This document shows positions 54,214 to 64,000 of a stretch of DNA of 64,000 nt, piece after piece; the stretch's first letter is position 1; each line of letters starts with the position of its first letter. The stretch comes from Hyperoodon ampullatus (Eukaryota; Chordata; Mammalia; Artiodactyla; Ziphiidae): assembly GCA_949752795.1 (NCBI GenBank), contig CATKHW010000008.1, positions 1,860,001-1,924,000 of the forward strand. The letters run 5' to 3'. Both the position numbers and the translations under genes were made by a program. Under the pieces are notes generated by a model, which worked only from the letters and a program-made list of their open reading frames with translations, had not been told where the DNA came from and did not search any database.

Positions 54214-55110
54214 TCAGTACACTTATCATCACTAAGCTCCCGGACAGTTGTCATCAGTATGCTCCTTGAACACTGTCATGACAAGGCTCCATGCATTTTT
54301 CATCACAATGATTCATTCCCTTTTCATCACAATGCTCCAAGACCCCTGTAATCACAATGTTCCATTTCCTTGTCATCACAAAGCTCCATGAAGCATGTCA
54401 TCAGAATGCTCCTTTGCCTTCTCATCACAATGCTCAATGCCCTTGTAATCACATTGCTTCAAAACCCCTGTAAACTCAATGCTCCAAGCACCTTTTCGTC
54501 AGAATGCTCCATGAACCTTTTCATCAAAATGCTCCATTAACCCTGACATCACAATGTTCCATAACCTGTGTCATTAAAATATTCCATGACACTTTTCATC
54601 AATTTGCTCCATGACCCTGTCATCACAATGCTCCCTGCCCTTCTCATCACAATGCACCCCGATCTTGTCATCAAAATGCTCCATGACGTTTGTCATCACA
54701 AAGCTCCATGACCCTTGGCATCACAGTGCTCCATGCCATTTCATCACAATTGTACATGAAACCTCTCATCACATTGCTCCATGCCCTTGTCACCACAATG
54801 CTCCATGACGCTTGTAATCACAATGTTCGAAACTCTTCTCATCACAATGCTCCATGCCCTTGTCATTACAATCCTCCATGACACATGTCATCAGAATGCT
54901 CCATGGCCTTCTCATCACAATGTTCCATGCCCTTGTCATCACAATGCTCCAAGACCCCTGTAATCACAATGCTCCATGCCCCTATTCATCAGAATGCTCC
55001 ATGAGACTTGTCATCACAAGGCTCCATGGACTTCTCATCACACTGCTCCAGGACATTGTCATCACAATGCTCCATTCCCTTGTCCTCACAATGCTCCATG
55101 ACCCCTCTCA
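54214..55110 (+). repeat. Block shared with 61.45-62.4 kb
   Basis: Begins with the rare ATCACTAAGCTCCCGGACAG string (near 54228), found again near 61464. The offset is 7236 at the left and 7260 farther right. The 24-base step is explained by one extra monomer near 61,870 in the right copy. Confidence 0.85.
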
Positions 55111-55111
55111 T

Positions 55112-58100
55112 CACAATGCTCCATGACACCTGTCATCACAATGCCCCATGCCACTTGTCATTACAGAGACCCATGATGCTCTTCATCATAATTATCCATG
55201 GTCTTTTCATCACAATGTTCCATGGTCTTGGTATCACCATTCACCATGCCCTGTTCATCACAATGCTCCATGTCCCATGTCATTACAATTCTCCACGTCC
55301 TTGTCATCACAATGCTTCGTGACACTTCTCATCACAATGTTACATGACCTTGTAATCACAATTCTCCATGCACTTGTCATCGCAATGCTCTATGACCCCT
55401 ATCATAGCAAGCTCCATGCGCTTGTCATCACAATGCTTCACGACGTTGTCATCAAAATTCCCAATGGCCCTTGTCATCACAATGCTCCATGCACTTGTCA
55501 TCACAATGCTCCATGACCCTTGTCATCACAATGATCCAAGCCCTTGTCATCAAAATGCTCCATTACCTTTGTCATCACAATCCTCCATGACACTTGGTAT
55601 CACAATGCTCTATGCCATTGTCATCACAATGGACAATGACATATGTCATCACAATGTTCCCTGACACCTGTCTTCACAATACTCCATGACATTGTCATCA
55701 CAAGGTTGCATGCCCTTGTCATCACAATGCGCCATGCCCACTCTCATCACAATAATCCATAAATCTTGTCAGAGCAATGCTCCATGACTCCAGTCATCAC
55801 AATGCTTCATGACATTTGTCATCACAATAGACCATGACCTCGTCACACAAAGCTCTGTGACCTTTGTCATCACAAACTTCCATGCCTTTGTCAGCACAAT
55901 ACTCCATGACCCTTGTCATCACAATGGTCGAGGTACGTGTCAGCACAATGCTCCATAACCCATGTCATCACAATGCATCATGCACTTGTCATCACAATGC
56001 TCCACATCCTTGTCATCAAAATGCTCCATAAACCTTGTCATCACAATGCTCCATGCATTTCTCCTCAAAATGCTTGCTCACTACTGATATCACAATGTTC
56101 CATCACTAGTCATCACAATACTCCCTCACCCCTGTCATCACAATATTCCATGATCCCTGTAATCACAATTCTCCATGCCCTTGTCATCACAAAGCTCCAT
56201 GACGCTTGTCATCAGAATGCTCCATGGACTTCTCATCACAATGCTCCATGACCTTGTCATCACAATGCTCCATCACCACTGTAATCACAATGGTCTATGC
56301 CCCTTTTCATCTCAATGCTCCATGAACCCTGTCATCACAATGCACCGTGCCCATCACCATAATATTTCATGCTATTGTCATCACAATGAAATCAAAATGC
56401 TCAATGACCTCTGTCATCACAATGCACCAAACCCTTCTGATCACAATGTTCCATAACACTTGTCATCACAATGCCCCATGACGCTGGTCAACACAATTAT
56501 CCATGGTCTTCTCATCACAATGCTCCATGACCTTTGTCATCACAATGCTCAATACACTTATCATCACAATGCTCCCTGACAGTTGTCATCAGTATGCTCC
56601 TTGAAGCCTGTCATGACAAGGCTCCTTGCATTTTTCATCACAATGATCCATCCCCTTTTCATCACAATGCTCCAAGACCGCTGTAATCACAATGCTCCAT
56701 GTCCTTGTCATCAAAAAGCTCCATGACGCATGTCATCATAACGCTCCATTGCCTTCTCATCACAAGGCTCCATGCCATTGTAATCACATTGCTTCAAAAC
56801 CCCTGTAATCTCAATGCTCCATGCACATTTTCATCAGAATGCTCCATGCCCTTGTCATCACAATGCTCCATGACCCTTGTCATCGCAATGTTCCAAGCCT
56901 TTGTCATCAAAATGCTCCATTACCTTTGTCATCACAATCCTCCTTGACACTTGGTATCACAATGCTCCATGCCAATGTCATCACAATGGACAATGACATA
57001 TGTCATCACAATATTCCCTGACACCTGTCTTCACAATACTCCATGACCTTGTCATCACAATGCTCTATGCCCTTGTCATCACAATGCGCCATGCCCACTG
57101 TCATCACAATAATCCATGAAACATGTCAGAACAATGTTCCATGCCCCTGTCATCACAATGATCCATGCCCTTGTCATCACAATGCTCCATGACCCCTGTC
57201 ATCAGAATGCTCCGTGACTCCAGTCATCACAATGCTTCATGACTTTTGTCCTCACAATGGTCCATGCCCTCGTCACACAAGGCTCTGTGACCTTTGTCAC
57301 CACAATGATCCATGCCCTTGTCATCTTAATGCTCCATGCCCACTGTCATCACAATAATCCATGAAACTTGTCAGACCAATGTTCCATGCCCCTGTCATCA
57401 TATTGCTCCATGCCCTTGTCATCAAAATGCTCCATGACCCATGTCATCACAGTGCTCCGTGACTCCAGTCATCACAATGATTCATGACCTTTCTCATCAC
57501 AATGGTCCATGCCCTCGTCACACAAGGCTCTGTGATGTTTGTCACAACAATGCACCATGAAATTTTAAAGACAATGCTCTGTGTCCCTTGTCATCACAGT
57601 GCTCTATGCCTTTGTCAGCACAATGCTCCATGACACCTGTCATCAAAATGCTCCATGCGCTTGTCACCACAATGCTCCATGACTCATGTCATGACAATGT
57701 GCCATGCTCTTTTCATCACAATGCTCCACATCATTTTCATCGCTATGTTCCATAAAACTTGTCATCACAATGCTCCATGCACTTCTCATCAAAATGCTCT
57801 CTCAACACATATATCACAATTTTCCATCACTAGTTATCACAATACTCCCTCACCCCTGTCATCACAATGTTCCATGACCACTGTCATCACAGTGCTACAT
57901 GCCCTTATCATCACAATGTTCCCTGACCCATTACATCACAACGTTCCACAGCCTTGTCATCTCAAGGCTCCATGACGCATGTCATCAGAATGCTCCATGG
58001 ACTTCTCATTACAATGCTCCATGCCCTTGTCATCACAATGCTCCAACACCACTGTAATCACAATCCTCCATGCCACTTTTCATCTCAATGCTCCATGAAC

Positions 58101-58239
58101 CCTGTCATCACAATGCACCGTGCCCATCATCATAATATTTCATGCTATTGTCATCACAATGAAATCAAAATGTTCAATGACCTCTGTCATCACAATGCAC
58201 CAAACCCTTCTGATCACAATGTTCCATATCACTTGTCAT
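55112..58239 (+). repeat. 3,128-bp higher-order unit, copy 1
   Basis: Left member of a tandem pair with a constant offset of 3128. The GTTACATG string at 55339 matches 58467, the CACTACTGATATCAC marker at 56089 matches 59217, and the CAACACATATATCAC marker at 57803 matches 60931. Several 60-base stretches I compared were identical or had one change. The unit holds two differently mutated copies of the CACCACTGATATC-type marker, 1714 bases apart. The left edge lies in CTCCATGACACCTG-type monomers and is uncertain by some tens of bases. Confidence 0.92.
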
Positions 58240-61200
58240 CACAATGCTCCATGACACCTGACATCACAATGCCCCATGCCACTTGTCATTACAGAGACCC
58301 ATGATGCTCTTCATCATAATTATCCATGGTCTTTTCATCACAATGTTCCATGGTCTTGGTATCACAATTCACGATGCCCTGTTCATCACAATGCTCCATG
58401 TCCCCTGTCATTACAATTCTCCACGTCCTTGTCATCACAATGCTTCGTGACACTTCTCATCACAATGTTACATGATCTTGTCATCACAATTCTCCATGCA
58501 CTTGTCATCGCAATGCTCTATGACCCCTATCATAGCAAGCTCCATGCGCTTGTCATCACAATGCTTCACGACGTTGTCATCAAAATTCTCAATGGCCCTT
58601 GTCATCACAATGCTCCATGCACTTGTCATCACAATGTTCCATGACCCTTGTCATCACAATGATCCAAGCCCTTGTCATCAAAATGCTCCATTACCTTTGT
58701 CATCACAATCCTCCATGACACTTGGTATCACAATGCTCTATGCCATTGTCATCACAATGGACAATGACATATGTCATCACAATGCTCCCTGAAACCTGTC
58801 TTCACAATAATCCATGACATTGTCATCACAAGGTTGCATGCCCTTGTCATCACAATGCGCCATGCCCACTCTCATCACAATAATCCATAAATCTTGTCAT
58901 AGCAATGCTCCATGACTCCAGTCATCACAATGCTTCATGACATTTGTCATCACAATAGACCATGACCTCGTCACACAAAGCTCTGTGACCTTTGTCATCA
59001 CAAACTTCCATGCCTTTGTCAGCACAATACTCCATGACACTTGTCATCACAATGGTCGAGGTACGTGTCAGCACAATGCTCCATAACCCATGTCATCACA
59101 ATGCATCATGCACTTGTCATCACAATGCTCCACATCCTTGTCATCAAAATGCTCCATAAACCTTGTCATCACAATGCTCCATGCATTTCTCCTCAAAATG
59201 CTTGCTCACCACTGATATCACAATGTTCCATCACTAGTCATCACAATACTCCCTCACCCCTGTCATCACAATATTCCATGACCCCTGTAATCACAATTCT
59301 CCATGCCCTTGTCATCACAAAGCTCCATGACGCTTGTCATCAGAATGCTCCATGGACTTCTCATCACAATGCTCCATGACCTTGTCATCACAATGCTCCA
59401 TCACCACTGTAATCACAATGGTCTATGCCCCTTTTCATCTCAATGCTCCATGAACCCTGTCATCACAATGCACCGTGCCCATCACCATAATATTTCATGC
59501 TATTGTCATCACAGTGAAATCAAAATGCTCAATGACCTCTGTCATCACAATGCACCAAACCCTTCTGATCACAATATTCCATAACACTTGTCATCACAAT
59601 GCCCCATGACACTGGTCAACACAATTATCCATGGTCTTCTCATCACAATGCTCCATGACCTTTGTCATCACAATGCTTAATACACTTATCATCACAATGC
59701 TCCCTGACAGTTGTCATCAGTATGCTCCTTGAAGCCTGTCATGACAAGGCTCCTTGCATTTTTCATCACAATGATCCAGCCCCTTTTCATCACAATGCTC
59801 CAAGACCGCTGTAATCACAATGCTCCATGTCCTTGTCATCAAAAAGCTCCATGACGCATGTCATCAGAATGCTCCATTGCCTTCTCATCACAATGCTCCA
59901 TGCCATTGTAATCACATTGCTTCAAAACCCCTGTAATCTCAATGCTCCATGCACCTTTTCATCAGAATGCTCCATGCCCTTGTCATCACAATGCTACATG
60001 ACCCTTGTCATCGCAATGTTCCAAGCCTTTGTCATCAAAATGCTCCATTACCTTTGTCATCACAATCCTCCTTGACACTTGGTATCACAATGCTCCATGC
60101 CAATGTCATCACAATGGACAAAGACATATGTCATCACAATGTTCCCTGACACCTGTCTTCACAATACTCCATGACCTTGTCATCACAATGCTCTATGCCC
60201 TTGTCATCACAATGCGCCATGCCCACTGTCATCACAATAATCCATGAAACATGTCAGAACAATGTTCCATGCCCCTGTCATCACAATGATCCATGCCCTT
60301 GTCATCACAATGCTCCATGACCCCTGTCATCAGAATGCTCCGTGACTCCAGTCATCACAATGCTTCATGACTTTTGTCCTCACAATGGTCCATGCCCTCG
60401 TCACACAAGGCTCTGTGACCTTTGTCACCACAATGCTCCATGCCCTTGTCATCTTAATGCTCCATGCCCACTGTCATCACAATAATCCATGAAACTTGTC
60501 AGACCAATGTTCCATGCCCCTGTCATCATATTGCTCCATGCCCTTGTCATCAAAATGCTCCATGACCCATGTCATCACAGTGCTCCGTGACTCCAGTCAT
60601 CACAATGATTCATGACCTTTCTCATCACAATGGTCCATGCCCTCGTCACACAAGGCTCTGTGATGTTTGTCACAACAATGCACCATGAAATTTTAAAGAC
60701 AATGCTCTGTGTCCCTTGTCATCACAGTGCTCTATGCCTTTGTCAGCACAATGCTCCATGACACTTGTCATCAAAATGCTCCATGCGCTTGTCACCACAA
60801 TGCTCCATGACTCATGTCATGACAATGTGCCATGCTCTTTTCATCACAATGCTCCACATCATTTTCATCGCTATGTTCCATAAAACTTGTCATCACAATG
60901 CTCCATGCACTTCTCATCAAAATGCTCTCTCAACACATATATCACAATGTTCCATCACTAGTTATCACAATTCTCCCTCACCCCTGTCATCACAATGTTC
61001 CATGACCACTGTCATCACAGTGCTACATGCCCTTATCATCACAATGTTCCCTGACCCATTACATCACAACGTTCCACGGCCTTGTCATCTCAAGGCTCCA
61101 TGACGCATGTCATCAGAATGCTCCATGGACTTCTCATTACAATGCTCCATGCCCTTGTCATCACAATGCTCCAACACCCCTGTAATCACAATCCTCCATG

Positions 61201-61367
61201 CCCCTTTTCATCTCAATGCTCCATGAACCCTGTCATCACAATGCACCGTGCCCATCACCATAATATTTCATGCTATTGTCATCACAATGAAATCAAAATG
61301 TTCAATGACCTCTGTCATCACAATGCACCAAACCCTTCTGATCACAATGTTCCATATCACTTGTCAT
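58240..61367 (+). repeat. 3,128-bp higher-order unit, copy 2
   Basis: Right member of the pair, abutting copy 1. After about 61368 the sequence reads CCCCATGACGCTGGTCATC, whereas the end of copy 1 (about 58240) reads into CTCCATGACACCTGACATC, which marks the junction. No difference in monomer number between the copies was apparent at the markers used. Confidence 0.92.
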
Positions 61368-61449
61368 CACAATGCCCCATGACGCTGGTCATCACAATTA
61401 TCCATGGTCTTCTCATCACAATTCTCCATGATCTTTGTCATCACAATGC

Positions 61450-62850
61450 TCAATACACTTATCATCACTAAGCTCCCGGACAGTTGTCATCAGTATGCTC
61501 CTTGAACCCTGTCATGACAAGGCTCCATGCATTTTTCATCACAATGATCCATTCCCTTTTCATCACAATGCTCCAAGACCCCTGGAATCACAATGCTCCG
61601 TGTCCTTGTCATCACAAAGCTCCATGAAGCATTTCCTAAGAATGCTCTATTTCCTTCTCATCACAATGCTCCATGCCCTTGTAATCACATTGCTTCAAAA
61701 CCCCTGTAATCTCAATGCTCCAAGCACCATTTCGTCAGAATGCTTCATGAACCTTTTCATCAAAATGCTCCATTAACTCTGACATCACAATGTTCCATAA
61801 ACCCTGTCATCAAAATGTTCCATGAGACTTTTCATCAATTTGCTCTATGACCCTGTCATCACAATGCTCCCTGCCCTTCTCATCACAATGCTCCCTGCCC
61901 TTCTCATCACAATGCACCACGACCTTGTCATCAAAATACTCCATGACGTTTGTCATCACAAAGCTCCATGACCCTTGGCATCACAATGCTCCATGCCATT
62001 TCATCACAATGCTACATGAAACCTCTCATCACATTGCTCCATGCCCTTGTCACCACAATGCTCCATGACGCTTGCCATCACAATGCTCGATACTCTTCTC
62101 ATCACAATGCTCCATGCCCTTGTCATTACAATCCTCCATGACACATGTCATCAGAATGCCCCATGGCCTTCTCATCACAATGCTCCATGCCCTTGTCATC
62201 ACAATGCTCCAAGACCCCTGTAATCACAATGCTCCATACCCCTACTCAGTAGAATGCTCCATGAGACTTGTCATCACCAGGCTTCATGGTCTTCTCGTCA
62301 CAATGCTCCAGGACATTGTCATCACAATGCTCCATTCCCTTGTCATCACAATGCTCCATGACCCCTCTCATCACAATGCTCCATGTCACCTGTCATCACA
62401 ATGCCCCATGCCCCTTGTCATTACAGAGATCCATGACGCTATTCCTCATAATTATCCATGATCTTTTCATCTCAATGCTCCACAGTCTTGGTATCACAAT
62501 TCTTCATGCCCTGTTCATCACAATGCTCCATGTCCCATGTCATTACAATTCTCCACGTCTTTGTCATCACAATGCTTCTTGACACTTCTCATCACAATGT
62601 TACATGATCTTGTCATCACAATTCTCCATGCGCTTGTCATCACAATGCTTCACGACATTGTCATCAAAATTCTCAATGGCTCTTGTCATCACAATGCTCC
62701 ATGCCCTTGTCATCACAATGCTCCATTAACTTTTTCATCACAATCCTCCATGACACGTAGTTTCACAATGCTCCATGCCATTGTCATCACAATGGACAAT
62801 GACATATGTCATCACAATGCTCCGTGACAACGGTCTTCACAATACTCCAT
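61450..62850 (+). repeat. Second copy of the 54.2-55.7 kb block, with monomer gain and losses
   Basis: Follows the order of 54.21-55.7 kb. The offset changes from 7236 to 7260 and then to 7212. The gain is one 24-bp monomer at 61865-61912. The loss is 48 bases (two monomers) between GTTACATG at 62599 and GCTTCACGAC at 62647, relative to 55339 and 55435. A further two-monomer loss is likely near 62720. All steps are whole monomers. Confidence 0.85.
61865..61912 (+). repeat. Exact 24-bp monomer doublet
   Basis: The monomer with CTCCCTGCCCTTCTCATCAC is present twice without a difference. The paralogous place near 54628 has it once. This is a recent single-monomer duplication. Confidence 0.88.
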
Positions 62851-62989
62851 GACCTTGTCATCACAATGTTCCATGCCCTTGTCATCAGAATGCGCCATGC
62901 CCACTCTCATCACAATAATCCATGAAACTTGTTAGACCAATGTTCCATGTCCCTGTCACCACTTTGCTCCATGCCCTTGTCATCACAAT

Positions 62990-63980
62990 GCTCCATGACC
63001 CCTTTCATCACAATGCTGCGTGACTCCAGTCATCTCAATGCTACATGACCTATCTCATCACAATGGTCCATTCCCTCGTCACACAAGGCTCTGTGATCTT
63101 TTTCACCACATTGCTCCATGAATATTTCATTACAATGCTCTATGTCCCTTGTCATCAAAATGCTCCATGCCTTTGTCAGCACAATGCTCCATGACACTTG
63201 TCATCAAAATACTCCATGCGCTTGTCACCACAATGCTCCATGACACATGTCATCAGAATGTGCCATGCTCTTTTCATCACAATGCTCCACATCCTTTTCA
63301 TCGCTATGCTCCATAAAACTTGTCATCACAATGCTCCATGCACTTCTCATCAAAATGCTCTCTCACCACATATATCACAATGTTACATCACTAGTCATCA
63401 CAATACTCCCTCAGCTCTGTCATCACAGTTTTCCATGACCACTGTCATCACAGTGCTACATTCCGTTATCATCACAATGCTCCATGACCCCTGACATCAC
63501 AATGATCCATAACCCCTGTCACAAAATACTCCATGACCCATTTCATCACAATGCTTCATGACCCCTGACATCACAATGTTCCATAACCCCTGTCATCAAA
63601 ATATTCCATGACCCTTTTCATGAAATTGCTCCAAGACCCTGTCATCACAATGTTCCCTGCCCTTCTCAACTCAATGCACCATGAACTTGTCGTCAAAATG
63701 CCCCATGACCTTTGTCATCACAAAGCTCCATGAAACTTGGCATCACAATGATCCATGCCATTGTCATCACAATGCTCCATGAAATCTCTCATCACATTGC
63801 CCCATGCCCTTGTCATCACAATGCTCCATTACACCTGTCATAACAATGCTCCATGACCCCTGCCATCACAATGTTCCACGACCTTGTCATCACAAGGCTC
63901 CATGACCCTTGTCATCACAATGCTCCAAGACCTCTGTAATCACAATTCTCCATGCCACTTTTCATCTCAATGCTCCATGA
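62990..63980 (+). repeat. Segment repeated at 10,332 bp, right copy
   Basis: Partner of 52.66-53.67 kb. The match stays in register up to about 63975, where CTCCATGACCCCTGCC replaces the expected ATACATGAACACTGTC. The array continues past the window, so its right limit is unknown. Confidence 0.83.
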
Positions 63981-64000
63981 CCCCTGCCATCACAATGTTC

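Larger units (their letters stand above)
5721..64000 (+). repeat. 24/25-bp minisatellite array, ~58 kb
   Basis: Uninterrupted tandem array that runs off the right end. The 25-bp consensus is TGTCATCACAATG followed by CTCCATGACCCT; the common 24-bp form has CTCCATGCCCT as its second half. Frequent variants include CTCCAAGACCCCTGTAATCAC, GACAAGGCTCCATG, GCTCCGTGACTCCAG and TTTTTCATCACAATGATCC. Roughly 2,300-2,400 monomers fit in the span. All are in one orientation, and I saw no foreign insertion. The consensus contains no CpG, and on the + strand has 9 C to 3 G per 25 bases. Each monomer holds two short dyads, ATGAC-CCTT-GTCAT and TTGT-CATC-ACAA. Open frames inside it are artefacts of the repeat. 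I do not recognise a named satellite family. Confidence 0.97.

Noticed and set aside
5721..64000. CRISPR array
   Set aside because: The repeated units abut with no unique spacers, and variation is spread over the whole monomer. This is a tandem satellite of a eukaryote.
1..64000. CENP-B box or telomeric repeat that would identify a centromere or chromosome end
   Set aside because: I looked for a TTCG...CGGGA-type 17-base motif and for TTAGGG runs in either orientation and saw neither. The centromeric or subtelomeric position remains unknown.

Overview
The window is entirely satellite DNA. I find no convincing protein-coding gene, RNA gene, promoter or CRISPR array. It suggests heterochromatin of a mammal, and the left-hand satellite points, less certainly, to a cetacean. 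The clue is a satellite unit of about 1,742 bp of which roughly a third reads as the antisense of an L1 LINE 3' end. From memory, the common cetacean satellite has units of about 1.75 kb (about 1.58 kb in dolphins and relatives) and has been described as L1-derived. I could not align against it, so the species call is an inference.

Region 1 (1-5720) is a head-to-tail array of the ~1.74-kb satellite: three full-length units (1-1737, 1738-3480, 3481-5223) and a truncated fourth (5224-5720). Each full unit carries an L1-like segment, then a 72-bp near-perfect palindrome centred on GAATATATTC, then sequence I do not recognise. The fourth unit stops abruptly inside its L1-like segment.

Region 2 (5721-64000, continuing beyond the window) is about 58 kb of one 24/25-bp minisatellite, always in the same orientation. 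The consensus is TGTCATCACAATG followed by CTCCATGACCCT, with a 24-bp form CTCCATGCCCT. About 2,300-2,400 monomers are present, with no insertion of unrelated sequence that I could see. The monomers are not random: recognisable variant strings recur every 1-4 kb as mosaic higher-order blocks. On the right these become clean tandem duplications: a 2,470-bp pair (about 47.03-51.97 kb), a 3,128-bp pair (about 55.11-61.37 kb), and a segment repeating at 10,332 bp (about 52.66-53.67 kb with 62.99-63.98 kb).

All long open frames in region 2 are by-products of the repeat. The + strand consensus has only one stop, the TGA inside CCATGA, so frames run through CCATGC-type monomers and end in ...His-His-Asn-Ala-Pro. 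The open frames in region 1 are likewise shared only because the units are copies of one another. The points of interest are structural: the junction of two unrelated satellites, the repeated palindrome, the dyads built into every monomer, the strong strand asymmetry, and the nested duplication history.
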